Positions 54,550-64,000 of a stretch of DNA of 64,000 nt are shown in pieces (position 1 is the first letter of the stretch; each line of letters opens with the position of its first letter). The stretch comes from Candidatus Palauibacter polyketidifaciens (lineage in GTDB: Bacteria > Gemmatimonadota > Gemmatimonadetes > Palauibacterales > Palauibacteraceae): NCBI RefSeq assembly GCF_947581785.1, contig NZ_CANPVO010000018.1, forward strand, positions 1-64,000, written 5' to 3'. The translations under genes and the position numbers were made by a program. Under the pieces are notes generated by a model. It did no database searches. It had not been told where the DNA came from and saw only the letters and a list, made by a program, of their open reading frames with translations.

Positions 54550-55432
54550 CCGTCACACCAGGGTCGGCGAGCGCCTGATCGGGGCGCTCCTCTTCGGCTC
54601 CGAAGCGCTCTCGATCCTGGCGACGGTCGGGATCGTCGTCGTGCTGCTCACCGAATCGCTGGGTTTCTTCGCCGAGGTATCCCCCGTCGAGTTCCTCGCG
54701 GGGACGCGATGGTCTCCGGACCTCGTGCCGCGGTCGTTCGGCATCCTCCCGCTCGTCAACGGAACCCTTCTCGTCGCGGCCGGCGCAGCGCTGATCGCGC
54801 TTCCGACCGGGCTCGCGACGGCCATCTACCTGAGCGAGTTCGCGTCGCTCCGGACGAAGCGGACCGTGAAGCCGGCGCTCGAGATTCTCGCGGGGATCCC
54901 GACGGTCGTCTACGGATATTTCGCCGTGACCCTCGTCACGCCGGTCCTCCGAACGCTCTTTCCGGGGGTCGGGGTCTTCAACGCCGCGAGCGCCGCCATC
55001 GTCGTGGGTATCATGATCCTTCCGATGGTGTCGTCCCTTTCCGAGGACGCGCTGAGCGCGGTCCCCGGGTCCCTGCGCGAGGCCGCGTACGGCGTCGGGG
55101 CCACCCGGTTCGAGGTGGCGACCCGGATCGTGGTGCCGGCGGGTCTGCCCGGCATCGCCGCCAGCTTCATCCTCGCGATCTCGCGCGCCATCGCCGAAAC
55201 GATCGTCGTGACGCTGGCCGCCGGCGCGACGCCGGGGATGACGCTGGACCTCCTCCAGAGCGTTCAGACGATGACGGCCTACATCGTGCAGGTGAGCCTG
55301 GGCGACGCGCCCTCCGGGTCGATCGAGTACCGGACGCTGTTCGCCGTCGGCCTCCTTCTATTCCTCATCACGCTGGTCCTCAACCTGCTGAGCCAGCGCA
55401 TGACGACCCGTTTCCGGGAGAGCTTCCGGTGA
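54521..55432 (+). CDS. pstC: Phosphate ABC transporter permease PstC
   Basis: A 303-residue inner-membrane permease with about six helices. The ABC-permease loop ([26 protein letters not shown]), which contacts the ATPase, is intact, and the second large periplasmic loop ([12 protein letters not shown]) matches PstC rather than PstA. It overlaps pstS by 29 bases and pstA by four (GTGA). Channel for phosphate with PstA. Confidence 0.93.
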   Translation: MRKSEPGSVSRHTRVGERLIGALLFGSEALSILATVGIVVVLLTESLGFFAEVSPVEFLAGTRWSPDLVPRSFGILPLVNGTLLVAAGAALIALPTGLATAIYLSEFASLRTKRTVKPALEILAGIPTVVYGYFAVTLVTPVLRTLFPGVGVFNAASAAIVVGIMILPMVSSLSEDALSAVPGSLREAAYGVGATRFEVATRIVVPAGLPGIAASFILAISRAIAETIVVTLAAGATPGMTLDLLQSVQTMTAYIVQVSLGDAPSGSIEYRTLFAVGLLLFLITLVLNLLSQRMTTRFRESFR

Positions 55433-56307
55433 GCCCCCGGGCGCCCCGCGGTGGCCGGTTCGACCCGCGCCTCGAGGCCCGCCGCCGGGCCGGGGTCCGG
55501 TTCATGTGGCTCTGCCGCCTCGCGGTGGCCTTCGGGGTCGCGTCCCTCGTCGTCCTCCTCGTGAGCCTCGCGGCGGACGGACTCCCGGCGCTCTCCTTCG
55601 AGTTCCTGACCAGCTACCCGTCCCGCTTCCCGGAGCGGGCCGGCATCCGCTCCGCGATCCTCGGGAGCGCGTGGATGCTCGCGCTCGTCGCCGTGATGTC
55701 CTTCCCGCTCGGCGTCGGCGCTGCGCTGTACCTCGAGGAGTACGCCCCGACGAACCGCTTCACGACTCTCCTGAAGATGAACATCGCGAACCTCGCCAGC
55801 GTGCCCTCCATCGTGTACGGCATCCTCGGACTCGCCGTGTTCGTCCGCTTCCTGGCGCTCGAACGGAGCCTGCTCGCGGGAGCGGCGACGCTGTCGCTGC
55901 TCGTGCTGCCGATCGTGAACATCGCCGCCCGGGAGGCGATCCGCGCCGTTCCGGACTCGCTGCGGGAAGCCGCCTACGCGCTCGGCGCCACGCGCTGGCA
56001 GGCCATCCGCCACCACGTGCTCCCCGCGGCCATGCCCGGCATCCTCTCCGGCACCATCCTCGGTCTCTCGCGGGCGGGGGGAGAGACCGCCCCGCTGCTC
56101 ATCATCGGGGCGCTGACGTTCATCGCCTTCGACCCGCTCTCGCCCATGGATCCCTTCACGGCCCTGCCGATCCAGATCTTCAACTGGACCACGGATCCGC
56201 GCGGGGAGTTCCATGCGCTGGCGGCAGGGGCCATTGTGGTACTGCTGGGCGTGCTGCTCATGATGAACGCGGCCGCGATTCTGATTCGTAACCGATTCGA
56301 GAGGTGA
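55429..56307 (+). CDS. pstA: Phosphate ABC transporter permease PstA
   Basis: A 292-residue permease, partner of PstC, with about six membrane helices. The ATPase-contact loop [26 protein letters not shown] is intact, and [14 protein letters not shown] identifies the PstA type. Start is GTG 55429, overlapping pstC; the frame opens upstream at 54709 but that part runs over pstC. An Arg/Gly-rich segment of about 20 residues precedes the first helix. Confidence 0.93.
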   Translation: MSPRAPRGGRFDPRLEARRRAGVRFMWLCRLAVAFGVASLVVLLVSLAADGLPALSFEFLTSYPSRFPERAGIRSAILGSAWMLALVAVMSFPLGVGAALYLEEYAPTNRFTTLLKMNIANLASVPSIVYGILGLAVFVRFLALERSLLAGAATLSLLVLPIVNIAAREAIRAVPDSLREAAYALGATRWQAIRHHVLPAAMPGILSGTILGLSRAGGETAPLLIIGALTFIAFDPLSPMDPFTALPIQIFNWTTDPRGEFHALAAGAIVVLLGVLLMMNAAAILIRNRFER

Positions 56308-57065
56308 CGGTGGCTCCGGAAGCGGTCCTCGAGACCGTCGGGCTCGGCGTTCGCTACGGCGAGACGCGGGTGATCGAGGACATCTCGCTCACGATTCCGA
56401 AACGGCGGGTAGTCGCCTTCATCGGGCCCTCGGGCTGCGGCAAGAGCACGCTCCTGCGCTGCTTCAACCGGATGAACGACCTCGTGCCGACGGCCCGCGT
56501 CACCGGCCAGGTCCTCTTCCGCGGCCGGGACCTCTATGCACCCGGTGTCGAGCCGGCCGACGTCCGGCGCGCCATCGGGATGGTGTTCCAGAAGCCGAAC
56601 CCGTTCCCGAAGTCGATATTCGAGAACATCGCGTTCGGCCTGCGGATCAACGGGTTCCAGGATGACATCGGCGACCGGGTGGAGGCATCGCTCCGCGCGG
56701 CCGCGCTCTGGGACGAGGTGAGCCACCGTCTCGACGCGGACGCCCTCGGGCTCTCGGCCGGACAGCAGCAGCGGCTCTGCATCGCGAGGGCGCTGGCCGT
56801 GGAACCGGAGGTTCTTCTCATGGACGAACCGGCGAGCGCGCTCGACCCGATCGCGACCGGCCGCATGGAGGACCTCATCGGAGAACTGCGCGGAGGCTAC
56901 ACGATCGTGATCGTGACCCATAACATGCAGCAGGCCGCGCGCATCAGCGACGACACGGCCTTCCTCTACATGGGCGAACTCGTCGAGTACAAGGAGACGC
57001 AGCGCTTGTTCACCAATCCCGAGGACGAGCGAACCGAGGCCTACATCACGGGCCGGCGGGGCTGA
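56304..57065 (+). CDS. pstB: Phosphate ABC transporter ATPase PstB
   Basis: A 253-residue ATPase driving phosphate import. Walker [10 protein letters not shown], the signature LSAGQQQR, Walker B LLMDEP and the switch His in [11 protein letters not shown] are all visible; [14 protein letters not shown] is the PstB-specific segment. GTG start overlaps pstA (GTGA). The ABC signature has Ala in place of the usual Gly (LSAGQ), as often in PstB. Confidence 0.95.
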   Translation: MTVAPEAVLETVGLGVRYGETRVIEDISLTIPKRRVVAFIGPSGCGKSTLLRCFNRMNDLVPTARVTGQVLFRGRDLYAPGVEPADVRRAIGMVFQKPNPFPKSIFENIAFGLRINGFQDDIGDRVEASLRAAALWDEVSHRLDADALGLSAGQQQRLCIARALAVEPEVLLMDEPASALDPIATGRMEDLIGELRGGYTIVIVTHNMQQAARISDDTAFLYMGELVEYKETQRLFTNPEDERTEAYITGRRG

Positions 57066-57082
57066 CGGACCGGCGGCGATCG

Positions 57083-57751
57083 ATGTCCTTCAGGCAATTC
57101 GACGACCGGGTCAGCGACGTCACGCGGACGCTGCACCAGATGGCGCACGATATCGAGGAGTTGGTGCGGCGCGCGATGGCGCTCGTGGGCCAGCCCGCGG
57201 TGGATGCGGAACCGATCCGGGCGGCGGACGACGCCATCGACCGGGCCGAAGTGGAGGTCGAGGAATCCACGGTGGAGATCCTCGCGCTCCATCACCCGGT
57301 GGCGAGCGACCTGCGCGTGCTCGTCACCGTCCTCAAGATCAACAACGACCTCGAGCGGATCGGCGACCATGCGGTCAACATCGCCGAAGCGGCGGAACGG
57401 CTGGCGAAGGCCGAGAAGAAGGTGCCGGTCCCGCCCGAACTCGACGAGATGAGCCGCATGGCCAGGGCGATGCTGCGCGATGCGCTCGACGCGTTCGTCC
57501 ACCGGAACGCGAACGCCGCACGCTCCGTGATCGCGCGGGACGACCGGCTGGATCAGCTCCAGGACTCGCTGAGCCGGGTGATGATCACCCATATGCCGGA
57601 ATACAACCTCTCCGGGTGCCTGCAGGTCATCCTCATCGGCCGCAACCTCGAGCGGATCGGCGACCTCGCGACGAACATCGGGGAAGACGTCGTCTACATG
57701 GTCCAGGGAATCACGATCCGGCACCAGGAGGGCTCGCCGGACCCCGCTTAG
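57083..57751 (+). CDS. phoU: Phosphate-signalling protein PhoU
   Basis: A 222-residue helical protein that damps PhoR/PhoB signalling through the Pst transporter and controls phosphate uptake. It has two PhoU repeats, each with the metal-binding motif E/DRIGDHAVNIAE (about residues 90-100) and ERIGDLATNIGEDVVY (about 190-205). It is the last gene of the pst-pho block, 17 bases after pstB, and is convergent with ppk. Confidence 0.94.
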   Translation: MSFRQFDDRVSDVTRTLHQMAHDIEELVRRAMALVGQPAVDAEPIRAADDAIDRAEVEVEESTVEILALHHPVASDLRVLVTVLKINNDLERIGDHAVNIAEAAERLAKAEKKVPVPPELDEMSRMARAMLRDALDAFVHRNANAARSVIARDDRLDQLQDSLSRVMITHMPEYNLSGCLQVILIGRNLERIGDLATNIGEDVVYMVQGITIRHQEGSPDPA

Positions 57752-57789
57752 CGGGCCGCGGGCGCCTCCCCGTCGCCGCCGTCCGCCCG

Positions 57790-60189
57790 TCAGTGCGAGG
57801 CGCTCCAGTGGTCGTCCACCTTGCGGCGGCGTTTCCGGACCGCCTTCAACATCCGGCTCTGGTAGTCGATGGGGCGCTCGCCCGGCTCCGGCTCGCACAG
57901 CACGTACTCTCCGGTCGGCCGCAGTTCCCAGGCTCGCTGATTGTCGCGAAGGGCGAAGCGCAGCGTCTTGCGAAGGCGCTTCCGGATCCGCTTGTCGCGG
58001 ACGGGCAGCAGCACTTCGACGCGGTCGTCGAGGTTTCGGCGGCGCCAGTCCGCGCTCCCGATCCACACCTCGGGATCCCCGTCGTTTCCCCACCAGAAGA
58101 TCCGGTCGTGCTCCAGGAACCGTCCGACGATGCTCCGCACGCGAATGTTCTCGCTGAAGCCGGGGATCCCGGGGCGGAGCCGGCACTGGCCGCGGACGAT
58201 GAGGTCGACCTTCACCCCGGCGGCGGACGCCGCGTAGAGGGCGCGGATCATCTTCGGATCGTCGAGACCGTTCAGCTTCATGATCATGCGGCCCTGCCGG
58301 CCGGCCTCGACATGCGAGATCTCGCGCTCGATCCGGGCGGTGAGGGCCCGTCGCAGGTCGCGGGGGGCGACGACGAGTTCCTCGTACTGCTGGTCGGGGG
58401 CGTATCCGGTCAGGTAGTGGAACAGGTTCACCGCATCGCGCCCGATCTCCGGACGCGCCGTGAGGATCCCGATGTCCGCGTAGATCTGTGCCGTCTCGGA
58501 GTTGTAGTTGCCGGTGCCGATGTGGCAGTAGGTGCGGATCTCGTCCCCTTCCTCGCGGACGACGAGCGCGACCTTCGCGTGCGTCTTCAGCCCGACGAGC
58601 CCGTACGTGACGTTGACACCGGCCTCCTCCAGCACGGAAGCCCACTCCATGTTGTCGGCCTCGTCGAAGCGGGCCGTGACCTCCACGAGCACGGCGACCG
58701 CCTTGCCCGCCTCGGCCGCCCGCACCAGCGCAGCGATGATCCGCGAGTGCTCCGCCGTCCGGTAGAGTGTCTGCTTGATGGCCACGACCGCGGGGTCCGC
58801 GGCGGCCTCTTCGATGAACTGCTGCACCGTCGCGGTGAAGGACTCGTACGGGTGGTGCACCATGAGGTCGCCCGCCCGGATCACCGTGAAGATGTCGGGA
58901 CGGTCCTCCGTCTCGCCTTCGCGGATCAGGCGGGGCGGGATCATCGCCTCCCAGGGTTCGTGGCGGTGCTCCCAGGGGCCCTCGGCGGCGATCTGCCAGA
59001 AGCCCGACATCTCGAGCAGTCCCGGGATCTCGTACAGGTCTTCCTCATCCAGCTTGAGTTGGCGAACGAGGAACTGTCGCACGTCGTCGGGCATGCCCGG
59101 CTCCACCTCCAGACGAACGACGCGCGCAAAGCGCCGCTCGCGGATCTCCTCCGAGATCATCTGCAGGAGGTCGTCCGCCACCTCTTCGTCCCGGGCCACG
59201 TCCGCGTTGCGGGTGACGCGGAAGAGGGAAGCGCTCTCGATCTTCATCCCGCGGAAGAGTTCGCCCGCGAAGTGCCGCACGACCTGCTCGACGGGGACCA
59301 CGTGCCCGCTCTCCGGGAGTTCGACCCAGCGCAGCGCGGTGGGGATCTTCACCCGGGCGAAGTGGCGGGTCCGGCGTTCCGGGTGCTCGAGCATCAGGGC
59401 GAGCGAGAGGCTCATGTTGGAGAGGAAGGGGAACGGGTGTCCAGGATCGACGGCCAGGGGCGTTAGGACCGGGTAAATTCTATCCGCGAACACGCGACGC
59501 ACCTGCTCGCGTTCCTCGTCGTTCAGGTCCTCGAAGTCGCGCACGGCGATGTCGAGTTCCGCCGCGAGGCGCGGCCGGAGGTCGTCCTCCCACACCTCGG
59601 CCAGCCGGGTACGCATGGTGCGGACGCCCTCCCGCACGAGGTCGAGTTGTTCGGCGGGCCCCAGGCCGTCCAGCGATGGCTTCACGACGCCCGCGCCGAG
59701 CACGCGCTTGAGGCCGCCGACCTGCTTCATCACGAATTCGTCGAGGTTGTTCTCCGTGATGGCGAGGAAACGGAGCCGCTCCAGCAGCGGGGTCCGCTCG
59801 TCCATGGCCTGGTAGAGCACGCGCCAGTTGAAATCCAGCCAGCTGAGTTCCGCGTTGAAGTAGAGCGACGGGTCGCTCGGCTTCGCGCCGTCGGGAACGG
59901 GGTTTGGCGCTACGGCCCTCGGGAGGACCGGGACGCCATTCACGCGGTGGCCGAACTCCGGACCCGGCGGACGGGGAGCGGAGTCGGTCTCGCGCTCCGG
60001 AGCCGGCGCGGTCTCGGCGGGCGGCGGCGCGGTCTCGGCCGGAGGCGGCGCCTCGCGCGTCGGGGCGGGGTTCACGGCCGCGGAGCGGGACGCCGCCGTC
60101 GGAGAAACTCCGCCCGGACTCCCGCCCGGACGGCGGCTCCCGTGGTGGACCCACGGGCGGCGCGAAATCTCGTTCGACTCCGATGACAT
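57790..60189 (-). CDS. ppk1: Polyphosphate kinase 1
   Basis: A 799-residue enzyme making polyphosphate from ATP. The catalytic His lies in THAKVALVV and HIGTGNYNSETAQIYADIG; the N-domain has SWLDFNWRVL and the ENNLDEFVMK block; VWIGSADWRRRNLDDRVEV ends the active site. The first 100 residues form a Pro/Ala/Glu-rich extension with PPPAETAP repeats, so the protein is longer than usual (about 690). GGGAGAG lies upstream of the ATG. Next to the pho genes and ppx, it belongs to phosphate storage. Confidence 0.94.
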   Translation of the reverse strand: MSSESNEISRRPWVHHGSRRPGGSPGGVSPTAASRSAAVNPAPTREAPPPAETAPPPAETAPAPERETDSAPRPPGPEFGHRVNGVPVLPRAVAPNPVPDGAKPSDPSLYFNAELSWLDFNWRVLYQAMDERTPLLERLRFLAITENNLDEFVMKQVGGLKRVLGAGVVKPSLDGLGPAEQLDLVREGVRTMRTRLAEVWEDDLRPRLAAELDIAVRDFEDLNDEEREQVRRVFADRIYPVLTPLAVDPGHPFPFLSNMSLSLALMLEHPERRTRHFARVKIPTALRWVELPESGHVVPVEQVVRHFAGELFRGMKIESASLFRVTRNADVARDEEVADDLLQMISEEIRERRFARVVRLEVEPGMPDDVRQFLVRQLKLDEEDLYEIPGLLEMSGFWQIAAEGPWEHRHEPWEAMIPPRLIREGETEDRPDIFTVIRAGDLMVHHPYESFTATVQQFIEEAAADPAVVAIKQTLYRTAEHSRIIAALVRAAEAGKAVAVLVEVTARFDEADNMEWASVLEEAGVNVTYGLVGLKTHAKVALVVREEGDEIRTYCHIGTGNYNSETAQIYADIGILTARPEIGRDAVNLFHYLTGYAPDQQYEELVVAPRDLRRALTARIEREISHVEAGRQGRMIMKLNGLDDPKMIRALYAASAAGVKVDLIVRGQCRLRPGIPGFSENIRVRSIVGRFLEHDRIFWWGNDGDPEVWIGSADWRRRNLDDRVEVLLPVRDKRIRKRLRKTLRFALRDNQRAWELRPTGEYVLCEPEPGERPIDYQSRMLKAVRKRRRKVDDHWSASH

Positions 60190-60307
60190 GCGGCTCTCCC
60201 GGCCCCTCTCTCCTGGTCGCCTCGCCAGCCATTTGCGGACGCAGGGCCCGTAATATAAGCCCGGCGCCGCCTTTCCCGCTCGTTCCGGACGTCTCGGCGT
60301 GGATGCC

Positions 60308-61891
60308 TCAGTCGGAGGAGAGGTCGAACGTGACGTACGGTTCGAGGCCGAAGATGCGGGCGAAGAGCTTCCCCTTCTTGCGCAGCGCCCACTGCTCGAG
60401 GAGCAGGCGTCCCCTGCGCTCGAGACGCAGTTCGAGCCGGTGTTCGTGCACCCGCGCCTCGACGCTGTGCACGCGCTGGAGGTGCTCGCGGTCGAGGGAG
60501 TCCGCGATGCGGAGGAGGGCGGCGAGCCTCTCCACCCGCCGGCGATCCGGAGAGGTCAGATCGCGGTAGAGGTAGTGGCCGCGGCGCGGTTCGGCGCGCC
60601 GGTGGTAGCGCGCGACGAGGGCGACGAGAGGGAGTTCGTTCGGCGCGATCCCCGGTATCTCGCTGTGATGGATCAGGTAGAGCGAGTGCTTGTGGTGTTT
60701 CGCGTAGGAGATGTGCTGCCCGATGTCGTGCAGCATCGCTCCGGCGAGCAGGATCCGCCGGTCGCGCGGTTCGAGGCCGTGGACGTCGGCGAGCTGATCG
60801 AACAGGGAGACGGCCAGCGACGCGACGTGTCTTCCGTGATCCTCGTCGAAGAGGTACCTGCGCCCGAGCGTGAGCGCCCCCTCGTGGACGATCCGCTCCA
60901 GCCGCCCGAAACCGGCCCCGCTCGTCAGCTCATCGACGAGGTCGAAGAGCACTCCCTCCTTCACCCCGACCCCGGGGACGAGAATCTGCTCGGCTCCCGC
61001 GAGTTCGGCGACGCGGTCGTACACGATCGCGGCGGGGAGAATCACATCGGCCCGATCCTCCCGCAGACCCAGCCGTCCGATGCGCTGGCTGTAGGAGAGG
61101 TGGGAGAACTCCTCGATCGCCATGGCGAGTTCCGCCCGCGCGATGCGGCGCGTCCCGCGGGGTGCGCGGTGGCCCGCGAGGCGGGCGAGTTCCTCGATAT
61201 TGCCGCCGGTGGCGATGAGCTGGACCGGCGTCCAGTGCTTGCTCGCGTGCGGAATGCGGAGGGTGGCCGCGTACTCCGCGAGCAGATTCGCGAAGTGCGC
61301 GGGGGCGTCGTCCGCCCCCTTGAGTTCCTCGAGCAGCCGAACCGATCCCATCCGGTGCGACTCGCTCCACATGATCCCGGACCGGTCCGCCAGCGAGACT
61401 TCCACGCTCCCGCCGCCGAGATCCACGAGCATCCACTTCAAATCGCCGAAGTCGATCCGCTGCTTCGCGGACATCCACACGAACCGCGCCTCATCCGTGC
61501 CGGAGATGAGGTCGAGCCGGATCCCCGCCTCCTCCTCGACGCGGCGGACGAGATCCGCGCCGTTGCGGCTCTCCCGAACCGCGCTCGTGGCCACGGCGCG
61601 CACATGCTCGATGCCCAGGCGGTCGATCTCCTCCCGGAAGCGCCGGAACCCCTCGACGGTCCGGTCGATGGCGGAAGGCGACAGTTCGCCGGTGAGGAAG
61701 GCCGAATGTCCCAGCCGGACCGGAACCCGCTCCGACGCGAGTTCGATGTAACGGTTCGGGTCGCTGAACTCGGCCGCGATGAAGCGGAACGCGTTCGACC
61801 CCACATCGATGGCGGCGACGCGCAGCGGGAACGGGAGCGGTTCCCGACTGTCGGCGGTCTCGCGTGGCAGGGGTGGCGTCGTATGCCGCAT
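60308..61891 (-). CDS. ppx: Ppx/GppA-family exopolyphosphatase with C-terminal HD domain
   Basis: A 527-residue phosphatase of the actin-like fold. The N-domain IDVGSNAFRF and the VDLGGGSVEVSL phosphate loop with a Glu base (TSAVRESRNG) are seen, and the C-terminal part carries an HD-type region (GAMLHDIGQHISYAKHHKHSLY). It would degrade polyphosphate, or ppGpp precursor in the GppA case. It is 118 bases downstream of ppk in the same direction with respect to the minus strand order (ppx is upstream of ppk in reading direction). ATG 61891 directly follows GGAGG, closer than usual. Confidence 0.88.
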   Translation of the reverse strand: MRHTTPPLPRETADSREPLPFPLRVAAIDVGSNAFRFIAAEFSDPNRYIELASERVPVRLGHSAFLTGELSPSAIDRTVEGFRRFREEIDRLGIEHVRAVATSAVRESRNGADLVRRVEEEAGIRLDLISGTDEARFVWMSAKQRIDFGDLKWMLVDLGGGSVEVSLADRSGIMWSESHRMGSVRLLEELKGADDAPAHFANLLAEYAATLRIPHASKHWTPVQLIATGGNIEELARLAGHRAPRGTRRIARAELAMAIEEFSHLSYSQRIGRLGLREDRADVILPAAIVYDRVAELAGAEQILVPGVGVKEGVLFDLVDELTSGAGFGRLERIVHEGALTLGRRYLFDEDHGRHVASLAVSLFDQLADVHGLEPRDRRILLAGAMLHDIGQHISYAKHHKHSLYLIHHSEIPGIAPNELPLVALVARYHRRAEPRRGHYLYRDLTSPDRRRVERLAALLRIADSLDREHLQRVHSVEARVHEHRLELRLERRGRLLLEQWALRKKGKLFARIFGLEPYVTFDLSSD

Positions 61892-62002
61892 CCTCCAACG
61901 TACCCGAATCGGTGGCGGCGCGCCCCATCCCGGTCCGCTTCTACCGCCGCCCCCCGGCCGGAGGCATCTTGGTACATCACGATCAAGATGCCGGAGGTTC
62001 GA

Positions 62003-63313
62003 ATGTCTTCCATCACTTCAGCGCCGGCCGCGTTCCGACGCTTCCGACCCGCTCGCTGCGCGGGCGTCCTGCTCGTCGGTCTGGCCGTCCCGGCGCCGTC
62101 GGCGGGCCAGAGCGAGACGATCGCCTTTACCGGCGCCTCGGTGATCGATCCGGGGACCTCCGGCGTCCTCTTGAACGCGACGGTCGTCGTGCGGGACGGG
62201 GTCATCGTCTCGGTGGAGGAAGGGGGCGGGGCACCCGCCGCGGCGCGGGCGATCGACCTCGGCGGCCGCTTCCTCGTGCCGGGCCTGATCGACGCGCACG
62301 TCCACATCGGGACGCTCGAGGCGGCCCGCCGGGCGCTGCGCTCCGGAGTCACGACGGCGCGCAGCATGGGGGCGGGATTCTTCGCCGATGTCGGCCTGCG
62401 GGAACTCTTCCGGCGCGGGGGCCTGGAGGGGCCGGAGATCCTCGCCGCGGGCTACCATGTGCGGCCCCGCCCGGCGGAGGGACTCTTCCTCGATGAGCCG
62501 GGGCTCGGCGATCTCCTCGGACGCGATGTGCGCGGCCCCGAGGCCATGGGACGCGTGGCGCGCGCGATGCTCGATCGCGGCGTGGATTTCGTCAAGGTCA
62601 ACGCGACCGAACGCGCGGGCCTGCCGGAAACCGACCCCCGCAAGCCGTTCTTCACGGAGGCCGAGCTGTCGGCGCTCGTGGCCGAAGCGGAGGGGGGCGG
62701 CGTCCCGGTGGCCGCGCACGCGCACGGAGACCGCGGCGGCCGGGCCGCAGTCGCGGCGGGCGTGCGGAGCATCGAGCACGGGACGTACCTGCGCGACGAA
62801 ACGCTCCGCCTCATGCGGGAGCGGGGCACCTACCTGGTGCCGACGATCGCCGTCGTATCGGATCTCACCGTCCCCGGCGGCGACTACGACGACCCGGTGC
62901 TCCAGGTCCGCGGACGACACATGCTGCCGCGGGTCCGGGAGACGGCGGCGGCCGCCCACGCGCTCGGCGTGCCGGTCGTCGCGGCCACCGACACGGGTTA
63001 CGGGTCCGAGAGCGTCCTTCGGATGAGCCACGAACTCATCGAATTCGTCGGAATCGGAATGAGCGAGATCGAGGCGATCCGGGCCGCGACCACGGTCGCC
63101 GCGGAGTTGCTCGGAATCGGAGACCGGACGGGGCGGGTGGCCCCGGGTTTCGAGGCGGACCTCCTCGTCCTCGACCGGAACCCGCTCGACGACATCGGCC
63201 AGTACCAGGACGTCCTGTTCGTCATGAGCGACGGGACCATCGCCCTCGACCGGCTCGACTTCCGCGCCGATGCGGTCGGGGGCCGGCGCGTGCCGGACGC
63301 GGATTGGCAATGA
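62003..63313 (+). CDS. Exported amidohydrolase-family protein
   Basis: A 436-residue metal-dependent hydrolase, probably exported: a signal-like segment (AGVLLVGLAVPAPSAGQ) precedes a typical imidazolonepropionase/dihydroorotase-type fold. Metal ligands are HVH in DAHVHIG, H in AHAHGD, H in IEHGTYL and D in ATDTGY. The C-terminal composite domain ends GFEADLLVLDRNPLDD. Substrate is unknown; relatives cleave dipeptides, cyclic amides or lactones. ATG 62003 has GGAGG five bases upstream and is preferred over ATG 61988. The stop overlaps the next start (ATGA). Confidence 0.85.
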   Translation: MSSITSAPAAFRRFRPARCAGVLLVGLAVPAPSAGQSETIAFTGASVIDPGTSGVLLNATVVVRDGVIVSVEEGGGAPAAARAIDLGGRFLVPGLIDAHVHIGTLEAARRALRSGVTTARSMGAGFFADVGLRELFRRGGLEGPEILAAGYHVRPRPAEGLFLDEPGLGDLLGRDVRGPEAMGRVARAMLDRGVDFVKVNATERAGLPETDPRKPFFTEAELSALVAEAEGGGVPVAAHAHGDRGGRAAVAAGVRSIEHGTYLRDETLRLMRERGTYLVPTIAVVSDLTVPGGDYDDPVLQVRGRHMLPRVRETAAAAHALGVPVVAATDTGYGSESVLRMSHELIEFVGIGMSEIEAIRAATTVAAELLGIGDRTGRVAPGFEADLLVLDRNPLDDIGQYQDVLFVMSDGTIALDRLDFRADAVGGRRVPDADWQ

Positions 63314-64000
63314 GCGAGTTCGGACAACTGGGGTACCTGGCGCTCCTCGCCTTCCTCGCCCCCTTCGGGGCGCACCGGCTGCGTCTGCTGTGGCTGCGGG
63401 TGCGCCGGCCCGCCAGGGCGGAGGCACCCGCTTGGCCCGGCCGGCTCCCGGTCGTCACGGTACAGCTGCCGGTCTTCAACGAAGCGAACGTCGTCGAACG
63501 GCTCATCGACGCGGCCTGCCGCCTGCGCTATCCCGCAGACCGCCTCGAAATCCAGCTGCTCGACGACTCGGACGACGAGACGGTGGCGATCGCGGCGCGG
63601 CGGGTGCGCGAGTGGCGGGCGCGCGGGATCGACATCCGCCACGTGCGGCGGGGATCCCGCGAGGGGTTCAAGGCCGGCGCGCTCGCTCACGGCGTATCCC
63701 TCGCCCGCGGCGACTTCCTGCTCGTCCTGGACGCGGACTTCGTTCCGCCCCCGGAGCTGATTCGGAATCTGCTCCCTCCCTTCGCGGACCCCGGCGTGGG
63801 GGCCGTGCAGGCAGCCTGGGACCACCTGTCGCCCGACGCGAGCTGGCTGACGCGAGCTCAGGCGCTCTTCCTCGACGCGCACTTCGCGATCGAGCACGAA
63901 GCGCGATACCGGGCCGGCCTCTACTTCAACTTCAACGGTTCCGGCGGAATGTGGCGCAAGGCGTGCGTACAGGCGGCCGGAGGCTGGCAGAGCGACACCC
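63310..64000 (+). CDS. Family 2 glycosyltransferase, cellulose-synthase-like (truncated by the window end)
   Basis: The first 230 residues of a membrane glycosyltransferase; the window stops before its end. A helix at the N-terminus (LGYLALLAFLAPFGAHRL) is followed by the GT-A catalytic domain with VQLPVFNEANVVERLI, the DDSDD substrate block, DADF (the DxD metal site) and FNFNGSGGMWRKACV. It resembles processive glucan- or mannan-type synthases. It overlaps the amidohydrolase by four bases, so both may be in one operon. Product unknown. Confidence 0.8.
   Translation, partial: MSEFGQLGYLALLAFLAPFGAHRLRLLWLRVRRPARAEAPAWPGRLPVVTVQLPVFNEANVVERLIDAACRLRYPADRLEIQLLDDSDDETVAIAARRVREWRARGIDIRHVRRGSREGFKAGALAHGVSLARGDFLLVLDADFVPPPELIRNLLPPFADPGVGAVQAAWDHLSPDASWLTRAQALFLDAHFAIEHEARYRAGLYFNFNGSGGMWRKACVQAAGGWQSDT

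Noticed and set aside
60299-62002. Long in-frame upstream extension of the amidohydrolase
   Set aside because: It lies opposite the ppx gene, has no motif, and the signal peptide and ribosome site place the start at 62003.

Overview
The window looks like chromosomal DNA of a GC-rich, two-membraned, aerobic heterotroph. Gemmatimonadota is my best guess, by inference only. The reasons are the very high GC in third positions, many GTG starts, dense ATGA/GTGA stop-start overlaps, a TonB-dependent receptor with an N-terminal carboxypeptidase-like domain, a DUF5916 outer-membrane protein, six-bladed-propeller proteins next to short exported peptides, and a phosphate-selective porin. There are about 54 protein genes and one tRNA-Glu(CTC). 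I saw no insertion sequence, prophage, CRISPR array or rRNA.

Layout. 0-6 kb: two coupled aldehyde dehydrogenases (one methylmalonate-semialdehyde type) and a TonB receptor, all minus strand. 6-11 kb: an exported, His-rich HD-domain protein resembling PhnZ-type di-iron oxygenases, a cold-shock protein with a clear terminator, a DUF6065-like protein, two paralogous small lipoproteins and a DUF1015 protein. 11-21 kb: a tryptophan catabolic cluster (tryptophan dioxygenase, kynureninase, aryl-CoA ligase, an aminobenzoyl-CoA monooxygenase/reductase and beta-oxidation-like enzymes). A creatininase-family hydrolase sits where a formamidase is expected. 21-30 kb: mobA, an arsenate reductase-like protein, a DUF5916 protein, an HTH regulator, a fused 2-oxoacid dehydrogenase E1, an Fpg/Nei glycosylase, an exported protein and a ferredoxin. 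30-37 kb: lipA, pdhA, pdhB, E2, lpd and lipB, which build and lipoylate one pyruvate-dehydrogenase-type complex.

37-45 kb is an accessory region with different codon use (frequent TTA/CTA). It has three short exported Cys-rich peptides, two propeller proteins, a CxxC thioredoxin-like lipoprotein, an ECF sigma factor and a large membrane anti-sigma factor that appears to end in a Cys-less thioredoxin-like fold. This is the best candidate for an undescribed system. 45-51 kb: a tRNA, a minus-strand set (CPBP protease, porin, glycosyltransferase, DUF547) and a split glutamine-dependent NAD synthetase. 51.5-62 kb: a phosphate block (phoB, phoR, pstS, pstC, pstA, pstB, phoU, then ppk and ppx) preceded by 11-bp direct repeats that look like a PhoB/PhoP operator. 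The window ends with an amidohydrolase and a truncated glycosyltransferase.

Functions are read from motifs and family knowledge; no database search was possible.
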